DNA of 64,000 bases from Calothrix sp. NIES-3974 (GTDB lineage Bacteria; Cyanobacteriota; Cyanobacteriia; Cyanobacteriales; Nostocaceae). The notes beneath the pieces are model-generated. The model was not told the origin of the DNA. It saw only the letters and a program-made list of their open reading frames with translations, and did no database searches. A program made the position numbers and the translations under genes. The DNA lies in contig NZ_AP018254.1 in NCBI RefSeq assembly GCF_002368395.1, forward strand, positions 4,526,001 through 4,590,000, in the 5' to 3' direction. Shown one piece after another: positions 8,446-19,091 of the stretch (positions are counted from its first letter, which is position 1; each line of letters opens with the position of its first letter).

Positions 8446-9339
8446 ATGTCTAAATCTAGTGGTCCTCCTCCAATCGTATTTATTCTCATCTTGTTGGCAT
8501 TGTTAGGGGGTGGTTGGTGGTTTTTCTCCAAGCGAGATACTGGGTCACTTCCAGTAACTACTGCACCTGCTCCCAATTCTATCCCCGCTGGTAATATCAA
8601 TACTGCACCTGCTCCCAATTCTATCCCTGCTGGTACTAATATTCGGATTGATGGTTCTACCAGTATGGTGACAATTAATGAAAACATTAAAGCTGGATTT
8701 AGCAGTCAATATCCGGGTGTGAATGTGAATACCGCAGCAAGAGGAACCGATGCAGGAATTCAAGCCTTATTATCTGGTCAAATTGACATTGCAGCTATAT
8801 CCCGTCCGTTAACACCGACAGAAAAAGCTCAAGGACTAGTTGAAACACCGATTGCCATCGATGCCATTGCAATTGTAGTCGGTAGGAATAACCCTTTTAA
8901 TGGTAATTTGACTAGACAACAAGTCAGCGATATTTTCCAAGGAAAAATCAATACATGGTCAGCCGTTAACGGAAGTGGTGGTACAATCAAAGTCATTAAT
9001 CGTCCCTCCATTAGCGGAACCTATAAAACCTTTCAGGAATTAGTTCTCAATGGAGGTAACTTTGGTACAGGTGCAAATATTACTTCCTTGCCAACAGATG
9101 GTTCCACAATTTTATTTCAAGCTTTGGGAAATGATGGGATTGGTTATGCTACCTATGCTCAAGCTAGAGGCCAATCTACTGTTCGGGTTATTCCCATTGA
9201 TGGATTAAATCCTGATTCCCCTGCCTATCCCTACACTAGACAACTATACTACGCTTACAAAAATCCTGCCAGAACAGAAGTTCAGCAGTTTATGAATTAT
9301 GTCACCTCACCGGCAGGACAGCAAGCTTTAGCTCGATAA
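8446..9339 (+). CDS. membrane-anchored PstS-like substrate-binding protein
   Basis: 297 aa. An uncleaved-looking helix (IVFILILLALLGGGWWFFS, about 10-28) is followed by a short linker holding a 14-residue tandem duplication, APAPNSIPAG repeated twice, encoded by a 42-bp DNA repeat near 8557-8640. A type II periplasmic-binding domain follows: GSTSMVTINENIKAGF, ARGTDAGIQALLSGQIDIAAISR, DIFQGKINTW and GTYKTFQELVL are typical of phosphate-binding PstS/SphX-like proteins. No pstCAB genes are present, so transport may not be the role. Its partner in the presumed operon is the pspA-like gene, suggesting a sensor or envelope-stress function. Confidence 0.82.
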   Translation: MSKSSGPPPIVFILILLALLGGGWWFFSKRDTGSLPVTTAPAPNSIPAGNINTAPAPNSIPAGTNIRIDGSTSMVTINENIKAGFSSQYPGVNVNTAARGTDAGIQALLSGQIDIAAISRPLTPTEKAQGLVETPIAIDAIAIVVGRNNPFNGNLTRQQVSDIFQGKINTWSAVNGSGGTIKVINRPSISGTYKTFQELVLNGGNFGTGANITSLPTDGSTILFQALGNDGIGYATYAQARGQSTVRVIPIDGLNPDSPAYPYTRQLYYAYKNPARTEVQQFMNYVTSPAGQQALAR

Positions 9340-9531
9340 AAGTATTTTTCTGTAAAAAAATCGAATCATATGCGTCTCACAACCGTGGTCCCATCGCGAC
9401 TGCGGTTATTTTTTCATGCTGATGTAGTTAGCTCTGCCAATTTAGTACCTGTAAACGGGGATGAATCTGAGACAATAGACACAAGCGATAGATATATGGT
9501 TATTACCTTCAGGATATAGGTAGTCTCAAAA

Positions 9532-11457
9532 ATGGAAAGGTGGGAAATGGGGGAATTTGAATCACAGCCTAATTCTAATATTTCCGGTGACTCCTCGACC
9601 GAAACCGAGAATGCGCTACGGGTGTTGACCAGTGAATTGCAAAACCTGCAACGGAATTTACTGGAGTCTTTGCAAGCTGATGTGTCCCAACTACAGTCAG
9701 AAAAAGCTCGTCTGCATGACGATATCCGCAGATTACGTCAGGAAAGGGATGCTTTAATCGGGGAACAACATGCTTTAGTCCGACAGTTAGGACAGGTTTT
9801 AGCAAATCATATTTCTTCCAAGCTGGAGTCTTCCCTGGAGACCTTGTTTACTGTGGCAATGGAGCGGATTGATGCACGGGTTCCCAGTGTAGCCCCGACT
9901 CCCCCTCCAGAAATTGACGTGGAGGAGACCTTACAACCAATTCTACAATCTTTTCATCAAGCGATCGCTACTACTTTGACCCAAATCCAAGCTGATTTGG
10001 ATGATTACCACAGCGCCTTTTCCCAGCAACTAGGGCAAATGCAGGATGAACAAACGCGGGGTAAAGCAATTTTAAGCGAACTTGTCAACCGTCTGCGGTC
10101 TGAGTTGACAACAACATCTCCACCAATACATCCGATGGATATCGGGGGAAATGATGATGATGCTCCCCATGTGGAATTCGAGGAGACGGGTATTCCCCCA
10201 TTTAATCTGTTTGAGTCTGAGGATGAGGTATTGGAGTCATCAACCTCGGAGTATACTCCTGAGAGGGAGGTCGTGGCTAACGAGGTGACACCCCTGACTC
10301 CATCGGAATTATTTTCCCGTCCTTCCCCCAGCGCAACCGAAGACAATCTTCCCTCCCAAAATTCGCCGATGTATTTCCCCAGGGTGGAAGAGGAACCAAG
10401 TCACCCACCGACCCCTCCCCCAAAAAGCCAAAGTGGTTTGATGTTGGTGGGTTTATCGGCAATTTTTTCCGCACTCTACCATGTTGCCATTAAAGCAGTA
10501 TTTAATCCGCGATCGCAAATTTTGGGTGCATTCACCCTTGAGCAGTTAATGACACCGACTTTGGGTAATTGTTTGCTGATCCTAACTTTGCGGATGTTGG
10601 TGGTGGTTCCTTTGTTACTTGTATTAGCACCCATGATGCATATACGGGTATGGCACGATTTGCAGGTGTTATTTGATAGTTTTAAGTCACCTAGTCAGCG
10701 CCGTTACCCCGAAGCCAATGTCAACAAACGGATTGTAATTCTTTCGGTTGTGAGTGGAGGATTTTTATTTGTATCCCAAGTTCTGATATACTTTGCCATT
10801 AGCCAAATGCCCGTCGGTGTATCCATTGCCCTGTTTTTTGCCTACCCCATTGCCTCCGGACTGCTATCATGGTTGTTGCTGCAAGAGCGTTTTAGCCGCT
10901 TCCGTGTCACCGCGATCGCCACGATTTGTTTGGGTAATTTACTGGTTCTGACAAATCTGAATACAATCGCTAGTCCTGGAAATATTACCCTTGGCGGTTT
11001 GGCAGCCGTGTTTGCTGGTATCAGTTTTGCCATTAATATCTTATTTTCCCGGATTTGTGCCACTAGAGTTCATGCTATTTCCTATACCTTAATTAACTTC
11101 AGTACAATGCTCTTACTCGCATTAGCTAGTTGGCTGGTCTCCTTACCCTTGACCGGAGGAATTCAATCCAATGGCACTAAACTATTGGAAATTGTTCTGA
11201 GTGCCTTCGTCCTCGGTGTTCTCTCCGTCTGTGGCTATATTTTTAATTACTTTGGTATCCGTAAATTAGGCCCCACATCTGGCGCGATCGCAGGTGCAAC
11301 CGTCCCCGTCCTCACCGTATTTTTCGCCGGAATTATGATTCAAGAACAATTAACTCTTGTGCAAATTCTAGGTGTACTCATTGTCACCCTCGGTGTTGCT
11401 GGATTTAGCCTGGAAAAAATCCGTCACCGTCTTCGTCATCAACGAGCCATCAATTAA
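9532..11457 (+). CDS. coiled-coil protein fused to EamA/DMT-type transporter
   Basis: 641 aa. Residues about 20-190 form coiled coil (LQADVSQLQSEKARLHDDIR and downstream). Residues 190-300 are an acidic, Pro-rich linker. Residues about 300-632 contain around ten hydrophobic segments with two EamA-like halves (LSAIFSALYHVAIKAVF; later AGATVPVLTVFFAGIMIQEQ, LGVLIVTLGVAGF), as in the drug/metabolite transporter superfamily. Stand-alone DMT transporters are about 300 aa, so the N-terminal half is an extra soluble domain, probably cytoplasmic. A second start codon lies five codons downstream. The transported substrate is not inferable. Confidence 0.82.
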   Translation: MERWEMGEFESQPNSNISGDSSTETENALRVLTSELQNLQRNLLESLQADVSQLQSEKARLHDDIRRLRQERDALIGEQHALVRQLGQVLANHISSKLESSLETLFTVAMERIDARVPSVAPTPPPEIDVEETLQPILQSFHQAIATTLTQIQADLDDYHSAFSQQLGQMQDEQTRGKAILSELVNRLRSELTTTSPPIHPMDIGGNDDDAPHVEFEETGIPPFNLFESEDEVLESSTSEYTPEREVVANEVTPLTPSELFSRPSPSATEDNLPSQNSPMYFPRVEEEPSHPPTPPPKSQSGLMLVGLSAIFSALYHVAIKAVFNPRSQILGAFTLEQLMTPTLGNCLLILTLRMLVVVPLLLVLAPMMHIRVWHDLQVLFDSFKSPSQRRYPEANVNKRIVILSVVSGGFLFVSQVLIYFAISQMPVGVSIALFFAYPIASGLLSWLLLQERFSRFRVTAIATICLGNLLVLTNLNTIASPGNITLGGLAAVFAGISFAINILFSRICATRVHAISYTLINFSTMLLLALASWLVSLPLTGGIQSNGTKLLEIVLSAFVLGVLSVCGYIFNYFGIRKLGPTSGAIAGATVPVLTVFFAGIMIQEQLTLVQILGVLIVTLGVAGFSLEKIRHRLRHQRAIN

Positions 11458-13267
<1,810 letters not shown>

Positions 13268-13321
13268 GGAGTAATGGAGAGTAGAGAGATGTGGCCAGAC
13301 CATATCTCTCAGTTTTCATTT

Positions 13322-13933
13322 TTACCGAGGTTGATTAGGGGGGATAGGTGTAGTTTCAAAAACTGGTTGAAACTGAAAAGTACCCGGAGCCAAGGCTCCA
13401 CCCCAGCGATCGCTGGCATCAATACAGGTATCCATTGCCCTCGTCACACCTAGATCAATTTCGCTGCGCAAACCGACCACACACTGAGCAAACCGTCGCG
13501 GCAGTAAACTACGATTACAGTAATTAAGAATACTCGGGTCAAAGGCATCCCGACCTTGTTTAGAAATTCCCACCACACAGGCAGAAAAATCCAGGGGACG
13601 ACGAGCTTGTAGACAGGAACCAAAAAAATCTTGAGCAGCCACTTGGGTTTGTTTGTGAATTCGATGCACACACTCACCCAAATCACGGGGACGCAAAGCC
13701 GCAGCACAAGCTCCAGCCGCATTTTCCGCCGAAATCCCCAATTGTAATAAACGAGCTGCACAAGCTCGATAATCCCGTGATGTTTCCCTTGCAGCCAAAC
13801 TAGGTGTAGCCATCACCATGAATAATGAACTAGATGTAGCGATCGCGGCAATAACAGTTCCTAAATGTTTCCCATTCAGATTCCCACTACTTGATAATCG
13901 GTATAGATCGGCAAAAAGTTTCGGTAAACCCAT
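13322..13933 (-). CDS. secreted Cys-containing repeat protein, unknown function
   Basis: 203 aa. A Sec-type signal appears within residues about 25-48 (VIAAIATSSSLFMVMATPSLA followed by ARE), preceded by a 24-residue extension; an internal start would shorten it. The mature part has about seven cysteines in a recurring pattern, roughly one every 12-20 residues, with similar phrases such as CAARLLQLGISAENAAGAC, LGECVHRIHKQ, FSACVVGISKQ and FAQCVVGLRSE. This suggests three or four repeats of a short helical unit with disulfides. It ends in a Pro-rich tail. Family and function not recognised. It is convergent with hetR and lies alone. Confidence 0.7.
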   Translation of the reverse strand: MGLPKLFADLYRLSSSGNLNGKHLGTVIAAIATSSSLFMVMATPSLAARETSRDYRACAARLLQLGISAENAAGACAAALRPRDLGECVHRIHKQTQVAAQDFFGSCLQARRPLDFSACVVGISKQGRDAFDPSILNYCNRSLLPRRFAQCVVGLRSEIDLGVTRAMDTCIDASDRWGGALAPGTFQFQPVFETTPIPPNQPR

Positions 13934-14261
13934 ACAATTTTTTTAACAACATAACCACCGTCATGCTACCGCATCTCGATTATCAAGGGATAGATGATTC
14001 CTCCAGCAATTCTGAGGGCGAAAATATCCCCATTCCCTCCCTAGAAAATAGGGAGTGGGGAGTACAGAAGCGACATGTCGCTTCTGTAGGGGAATAGTGC
14101 CATAATTCGAGGATATGGGGAAAAACGACTTTCATGGGTTCTGGTGTCAGCTATTTCCATTTCCAACAAACATTTATCCCATTCCCTATTCCCTATTTCC
14201 GACAAACATTTATAATAGTATGTCTGGATAAAGTTTAAACAGGATTAGAATAAGGAAACCC
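13934..14261. other. spacer with palindrome upstream of rpsD
   Basis: 328 bp. Holds a 26-bp perfect palindrome at 14063-14088 (TACAGAAGCGACA and its complement), flanked by GGGAGTGGGGAGTA-type spacer sequence. The downstream end is the rpsD promoter. No gene seen. Confidence 0.6.
14159..14216 (+). promoter_or_regulatory. rpsD promoter region with duplicated segment
   Basis: A perfect TATAAT (14211-14216) lies 45 bp before the rpsD ATG, without a good -35 hexamer. The segment TTTCC(A/G)ACAAACATTTAT occurs twice, 37 bp apart (14159-14176 and 14196-14213), and the second copy overlaps the -10 box. Upstream of the ATG, AAGGAAA is a good ribosome-binding site. Confidence 0.5.
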
Positions 14262-14870
14262 ATGTCCCGATATAGAGGACCTCGCTTAAGAATTACTCGC
14301 CGTCTGGGAGAATTACCAGGCTTAAGTCGCAAACAAGCTCGTCGAGCCTATCCCCCTGGCCAACACGGGCAAAACCGTAAAAAACGCTCTGAGTATGCTA
14401 TTCGTCTAGAGGAAAAGCAAAAACTCCGGTTTAATTACGGATTAAGTGAAAAGCAATTGTTACGCTATGTCCGTCGCGCTCGTCGTGTGACTGGTTCCAC
14501 AGGACAAGTGCTATTACAACTATTGGAAATGCGGTTAGATAACACCGTATTCCGCTTGGGTATGGCTCCCACCATTCCTGCTGCACGTCAACTTGTGAGC
14601 CACGGTCATGTGACTGTAAATGGTAAGGTGTTGAATATCCCCAGTTATCAGGTTCGTCCTGGTGAGGTGATTGGTGTACGCAGTAATGAAGGTTCTAAAA
14701 AGCTTGTAGAAGCTAACTTGCAATATCCAGGATTGGCAAACCTCCCCAGCCACTTGGAGTTTGATAAAAGTAAACTCGAAGGAAAAGTCAACGGAGTTGT
14801 TGAGCGCGAATGGGTCGCTTTGCAAGTTAATGAACTACTAGTTGTTGAGTATTATTCACGACAAGCGTAA
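14262..14870 (+). CDS. rpsD: 30S ribosomal protein S4
   Basis: 202 aa, the standard length. S4 binds 16S rRNA early in small-subunit assembly. The N-terminus [20 protein letters not shown] and [20 protein letters not shown] is typical of cyanobacterial and plastid S4. The S4 RNA-binding domain lies at about 90-150 ([40 protein letters not shown]). It stands alone, not in an rpsM-rpsK-rpoA cluster, as in other cyanobacteria. Strong RBS and -10 box precede it. Confidence 0.98.
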   Translation: MSRYRGPRLRITRRLGELPGLSRKQARRAYPPGQHGQNRKKRSEYAIRLEEKQKLRFNYGLSEKQLLRYVRRARRVTGSTGQVLLQLLEMRLDNTVFRLGMAPTIPAARQLVSHGHVTVNGKVLNIPSYQVRPGEVIGVRSNEGSKKLVEANLQYPGLANLPSHLEFDKSKLEGKVNGVVEREWVALQVNELLVVEYYSRQA

Positions 14871-14885
14871 ACAGTCATCAGCTAT

Positions 14886-14914
14886 CAGTTATCAGTTACT
14901 GTGCTTGATAACTG
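14886..14914 (+). terminator. hairpin after rpsD
   Basis: A 9-bp perfect stem CAGTTATCA / TGATAACTG with an 11-nt loop begins 16 bp after the rpsD stop and is followed by a T-containing tract (ACTTTT). A likely transcription terminator. Confidence 0.5.
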
Positions 14915-15209
14915 TTAGTGACTTTTCGCCGAAAATTAAGTATTTTGTTTAAATTTACCGAAACGCGACCAGGGCAAGGGTTATTGCTGCTAAATCGCGT
15001 TATTTTAGTTTATCGCTTTACTAGTGGTCTTTCCCATTCATTTTGATGGGTAAAGAAAGGTACGTAGTAGCGCTTTAGCACCCAATTATAATAAAAATAA
15101 TAAAACTTTTTTGGGACTGGAGCCACAACTACAAATTCCTCATCAACTAATGTGGGGAACTACTAGTACAATAATTCTGGATTCAGAATTACTTCTAGGG
15201 AAAAAATAA
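14915..15209. other. spacer with dispersed repeat copy
   Basis: Holds a partial reverse-oriented copy (15045-15081) of the repeat also seen at 44448-44508 and 58172-58231 (core AGCGCTACTACGTACCTTTC). Immediately upstream is ACTAGTGGTCTTTC (from 15020), resembling the terminal repeat of the element at 55957. No gene. Confidence 0.45.
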
Positions 15210-16421
15210 ATGGGGGAACGGGAAGCAAGTACCTTTGAGAAATCTGATGTGCAGTCTGTGGGAATGTACTCATCACGGATGTCCTCAGTACAATCACCAA
15301 TTATTCCTGTAGTGGGTGAACTAATTCGTTCCCATCCGGGGACAATCTCCCTGGGACAAGGTGTGGTATCCTACCCTCCCCCCGCAACAGCGATGGAAAT
15401 GCTATCCCAGTTTTTCGCCCAGTCGCAAAACCATTTGTACCAACCAGTGGAGGGTATTCCACGATTAATTGAGGTAATAGGAGAGAAGCTAACAGGGTTT
15501 AACCAGATTGATTGTCGCGATCGCCATATCATTGTCACGGCTGGAAGTAATATGGGGTTTGTGAATGCCTTATTAGCAATTAGTACTCCCGGAGATGAAA
15601 TTATCCTCAACGCACCCTATTATTTCAACCATGAAATGGCGGTGACAATGGCTAGTTGTCAACCTGTAGTTGTTGCAACGGATGCTAATTATCAGTTGGA
15701 TGTGGAGGCGATCCGCAAAGCGATCACACCCAAAACCAAGGCTATTGTCACCATTTCCCCCAATAACCCCACTGGTGCAGTTTACTCCTTAGAAAGTTTA
15801 AGGGAAATAAATCAAATTTGCCGTGATCGCTCGATTTACCACATTAGCGATGAAACCTACGAATATTTTACCTACGAAGGGGCTAAACATGTTTCCCCTG
15901 CTGCATTTACAGATAGCCACGACCAGACAATTTGTCTTTATAGTCTCTCGAAAGCTTACGGATTTGCAAGTTGGCGCATCGGTTATATGGTCATCCCCCA
16001 CCATTTGCTATTAGCAGTCAAAAAAGTCCAAGACACGATTTTAATTTGTCCCCCTGTTATTTCCCAATATGCAGCCATCGGTGCATTATCCGCTCCACCT
16101 AGTTATCTACAAACAAATATTGGCGCGATCGCTCAAGTCCGTAAAGAAGTTTTAAATTTACTTGCGCCTTTAGCCGATATCTGTAAGATTGCTCCAGCCC
16201 CAGGTGCATTTTATTTCTTTCTCAAAATACATCTGGATATAGATTCATGGGAATTGGTGAAAATATTAATTCAAAAATACCAAGTCGCAGTCATCCCCGG
16301 AAACACCTTTGGGATGGAGCAAGGATGCTATCTCCGGGTTGCCTATGGCGCACTTCAAGCCGAAACCGCCTGTGAAGGAATTACGCGATTAGTTCGGGGT
16401 TTGCGGGATATCGCTAAATAA
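15210..16421 (+). CDS. PLP-dependent class I/II aminotransferase
   Basis: 403 aa, fold-type I aminotransferase. Visible elements: ISLGQGVVSYPPP near the N-terminus, the cofactor-binding TAGSNMGF, NNPTGAVYS (substrate-binding Asn), DETYEYF (Asp and Tyr for the pyridine ring), and SLSKAYGFASWRIGY with the Schiff-base lysine. The Arg of CYLRVAYG near the end binds the substrate carboxylate. It acts on an amino acid and a 2-oxo acid in the cytoplasm; specificity (aspartate, aromatic or branched) cannot be assigned. Monocistronic, with long spacers on both sides. Confidence 0.88.
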   Translation: MGEREASTFEKSDVQSVGMYSSRMSSVQSPIIPVVGELIRSHPGTISLGQGVVSYPPPATAMEMLSQFFAQSQNHLYQPVEGIPRLIEVIGEKLTGFNQIDCRDRHIIVTAGSNMGFVNALLAISTPGDEIILNAPYYFNHEMAVTMASCQPVVVATDANYQLDVEAIRKAITPKTKAIVTISPNNPTGAVYSLESLREINQICRDRSIYHISDETYEYFTYEGAKHVSPAAFTDSHDQTICLYSLSKAYGFASWRIGYMVIPHHLLLAVKKVQDTILICPPVISQYAAIGALSAPPSYLQTNIGAIAQVRKEVLNLLAPLADICKIAPAPGAFYFFLKIHLDIDSWELVKILIQKYQVAVIPGNTFGMEQGCYLRVAYGALQAETACEGITRLVRGLRDIAK

Positions 16422-16732
16422 ATAGGGTCTGGGGTAATAAGTAGGAGATAGGGAGAGACGCGATATATCGCATCTGTACTAGTTACGTTGCGGTTTTATG
16501 TTTGATTGCGCCCACCAACTTACCGTTTTACTTTGGAGTTGATACCCGACGGGGAGCTTTCGGGAGCAGGGGAAGAAAATGTCTCAAAATACGAGTGAAA
16601 TAGCATAACAGTACACATGTATTGCTGACACCAATTTTCTCTGCTTTATCCGCAAAAAATCCTTGACAAAATCCCGTTATATGTAGATAATAATGAAGTT
16701 GCAAAAAACGCAATCAAAAATAAAAGACATAA
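16422..16732. other. spacer upstream of tRNA-Asp
   Basis: Holds a GAGACGCGATATATCGCATC hairpin repeat at about 16453-16475 and the tRNA promoter. A 61-codon minus-strand frame here is not credible. Confidence 0.5.
16663..16691 (+). promoter_or_regulatory. tRNA-Asp promoter
   Basis: TTGACA (16663-16668) and GATAAT (16686-16691) separated by exactly 17 bp form a strong sigma70-type promoter. The predicted start is about 35 nt upstream of the mature tRNA. Confidence 0.65.
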
Positions 16733-16806
16733 GGGACTGTAGTTCAATTGGTTAGAGCACCGCCCTGTCACGGCGGAAGTTGCGGGTTCGAGCCCCGTCA
16801 GTCCCG
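16733..16806 (+). tRNA. tRNA-Asp (GTC)
   Basis: A 74-nt cloverleaf: acceptor GGGACTG pairs with CAGTCCC, D-arm with GGTTAGAGC, anticodon stem CCGCC/GGCGG with loop CTGTCAC (anticodon GTC), T-arm GCGGG-TTCGAGC-CCCGT, discriminator G. CCA is not encoded. An imperfect hairpin follows (16828-16870; CCTCA-GCCCC and GGGG-TT-TGAGG arms). Confidence 0.96.
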
Positions 16807-17014
16807 TTTAAGATTATCCATAAAGTTCCTCAGCCCCCACCTTATGCAGTGGAGGCATAGGGGTTTGAGGTGCAGCCTCGAACAATGGGTCCCCACGTGG
16901 AGCATGGGGAAAAATAAGTGGTGATTGGGGAATTTTCATCAGCATGATTCCACACTCAGCACTAAGATAAAAAAGAAGTGAATCCAAAATCTAAAATCCA
17001 AAATCCAAAATCGA

Positions 17015-18451
17015 ATGACTGTTAGAGTCCGTATAGCCCCCAGTCCCACAGGGAATTTACATATAGGTACCGCTCGCACTGCGGTTTTTAACTGGTTATT
17101 TGCGCGTCATCATGGCGGCAAATTTATCCTACGCATCGAAGACACAGACCAAGAGCGATCGCGTCCTGAATTTACAGAAAATATATTAAACGGCTTGCGC
17201 TGGTTAGGTTTACATTGGGATGAGGGGCCATTTTTCCAATCCCAACGTTTAGATATATATAAGCAAGCAGTACAAAAGCTGTTAGATCAGGGTTTAGCCT
17301 ATCGTTGCTATACCACAAGCGAGGAACTTGATGCGATGCGAGAAGCGCAACAAGCACGCAAACAAGCACCTCGCTACGATAACCGTCACCGCGACCTGAC
17401 CCCTGAACAGGAAACTGCTTTTCAAGCAGAAGGACGCAGCTTTGTGATTCGCTTCAAAATCGATGATGAGCGAGAAATCATTTGGAACGATTTAGTTCGT
17501 GGCAAAATGGTCTGGAAAGGTAGCGATTTAGGGGGTGATATGGTCATCGCTCGTGCTAGCGAAGGGGGTATCGGTCAACCTCTGTATAATTTTGCCGTGG
17601 TTGTGGATGACATGGATATGGCAATTACCCATGTGATTCGAGGGGAAGACCATATCGCCAACACCGCCAAACAAATTCTCCTTTACGAAGCTTTTGGTGC
17701 AAAACCACCAGAATTTGGCCATACACCCCTAATTCTCAACAAAGACGGTAGTAAATTATCAAAACGTGACGGTGCAACATCGGTTACAGAATTTCAGCAA
17801 CTAGGTTTTACCGCCGAAGCGATTGTTAACTATATGATGTTATTGGGATGGTCTCCACCAGACACCACCCAGGAAATTTTTAGCCTCGAAGAAGCAGCCA
17901 AAATTTTCAGTTTTGACCGGGTGAATAAAGCCGGAGCAAAATTCGATTGGGACAAACTTGATTGGATTAATAGTCAGTATATCCACGCAATGCCTGTGGA
18001 GAAATTAACGGATATGCTCCTCCCCTACATGGAAGCATCTGGACAAAAAATTGAGGGGAAATACGACCGAGCTTGGTTTGAGCAATTAGTTGCCATGATT
18101 GGAGCCAGTTTAACACGCTTACCGGAAGCAGTGGAAATGGCCAAACCCTTCTTTAGTGATACTATTACCTACAGCGAAGAAGCCCAAACCCAGCTGCAAA
18201 ATCCCCAAGCCAAAGACATACTAACAGCTGTCACCCAAGCCTTAGCCAACGGCGAACCACTCACCGCAGAATCAGCCAACGCCATCATCAAGCAAATCAT
18301 GAAGGCTCATAACCTCAAAAAAGGTGCAGTCATGAAAACCATTCGCGCTGCACTCACCGGAGAAGTGCATGGCCCAGATTTAATCCAATCCTGGCTATTA
18401 CTGCATCAAATTGGCCAAGATCAACCACGATTTGCCAATGCGATCGCTTGA
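17015..18451 (+). CDS. gltX: glutamyl-tRNA synthetase
   Basis: 478-aa class Ic aminoacyl-tRNA synthetase that charges tRNA-Glu, and in cyanobacteria usually tRNA-Gln, supplying tetrapyrrole synthesis as well as translation. [12 protein letters not shown] (10-20) contains the HIGH motif, KLSKR (247-251) is the KMSKS equivalent, and RIEDTDQER is typical. C-terminal helical anticodon-binding domain is complete. The start follows a CCAAAATC tandem-repeat tract (16982-17013), which leaves little room for a normal ribosome-binding site. Confidence 0.97.
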   Translation: MTVRVRIAPSPTGNLHIGTARTAVFNWLFARHHGGKFILRIEDTDQERSRPEFTENILNGLRWLGLHWDEGPFFQSQRLDIYKQAVQKLLDQGLAYRCYTTSEELDAMREAQQARKQAPRYDNRHRDLTPEQETAFQAEGRSFVIRFKIDDEREIIWNDLVRGKMVWKGSDLGGDMVIARASEGGIGQPLYNFAVVVDDMDMAITHVIRGEDHIANTAKQILLYEAFGAKPPEFGHTPLILNKDGSKLSKRDGATSVTEFQQLGFTAEAIVNYMMLLGWSPPDTTQEIFSLEEAAKIFSFDRVNKAGAKFDWDKLDWINSQYIHAMPVEKLTDMLLPYMEASGQKIEGKYDRAWFEQLVAMIGASLTRLPEAVEMAKPFFSDTITYSEEAQTQLQNPQAKDILTAVTQALANGEPLTAESANAIIKQIMKAHNLKKGAVMKTIRAALTGEVHGPDLIQSWLLLHQIGQDQPRFANAIA

Positions 18452-18718
18452 TTTATCAAATTAAGGTTGCCTTTCCTGTCACCGTTTCCCCAAGCAGTAA
18501 ATAGAGATATAGAAGCTAAACCCGTACAACTTAACACGGCTTCTCTCTCTTTACTGCGGTCATAATCTCGACCGATAGGCACAATTGAGGTGAATTCCAC
18601 AACAAACAACCCAATTGTGTCCATCGGATACACTGATTGCATCTACCTTTTTTATACCAATACGGATTAGTTCCGGATAATTTAATTGTGATTCAGGATT
18701 ATTATATGTTGGATCGGC

Positions 18719-18923
18719 GTAATATCGATTCTCTTGTACTTTGCAATCAATGAAACTAGAATAATCAATGGTTACAGACCCTAATATGTAGCAAGCATTA
18801 TCCGCATTTCTCACAAAACCCTATAACCCACAGGGAGTAGTGAATAGAAGGAAAATGAATTCGTTACTCAAGGTTTACGACTTACTCGTGAGAAATCCAG
18901 GATTAGCGTAAACGATATAAAAG
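18719..18923 (+). repeat. dispersed repeat A, copy 1 (interrupted)
   Basis: The segment from GTAATATCGATTCTCTTG to GCAAGCATTA, then GCGTAAACGATATAA after the inserted element, matches the uninterrupted copy at 62023-62118 and a diverged copy at 30128-30199. The first 24 bp also match exactly the 3' end of the gene at 54940. Confidence 0.75.
18801..18901 (+). mobile_element. TIR element family B, copy 1 (nested in repeat A)
   Basis: A 101-bp noncoding element with inverted ends containing ATTTCTCAC (18806) and GTGAGAAAT (18888). ATTA flanks it on both sides (18797-18800 and 18902-18905). The uninterrupted repeat A at 62023 has a single ATTA at this point, so this is an insertion with a 4-bp target duplication. 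It has no coding capacity, so mobility would need a transposase in trans. Confidence 0.75.
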
Positions 18924-19091
18924 ATATCAATCCAAAATCCAAAATCCAACGAGTATCCCCACAAATATCCAGTCAAGCAGCCAAATAACTCAATCAGTAA
19001 TTGATTATATAGCCAACCTTACTGTATACCGTGGGGAACAAATGGGGTATGTTATTGGTATTTTATTCGGAAGAATTATCAAACTGCTCAA

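Larger units (their letters stand above)
18452..19091. other. intergenic; nested repeats
   Basis: No gene. Contains dispersed repeat A (18719-18800, continuing at 18906-18923) split by a 101-bp TIR element (18801-18901), followed by a CCAAAATCC tandem tract. Details are in separate entries. Confidence 0.6.

Noticed and set aside
18560-18814. 84-codon minus-strand frame between gltX and apcD
   Set aside because: Made largely of repeat A and the end of a TIR element.
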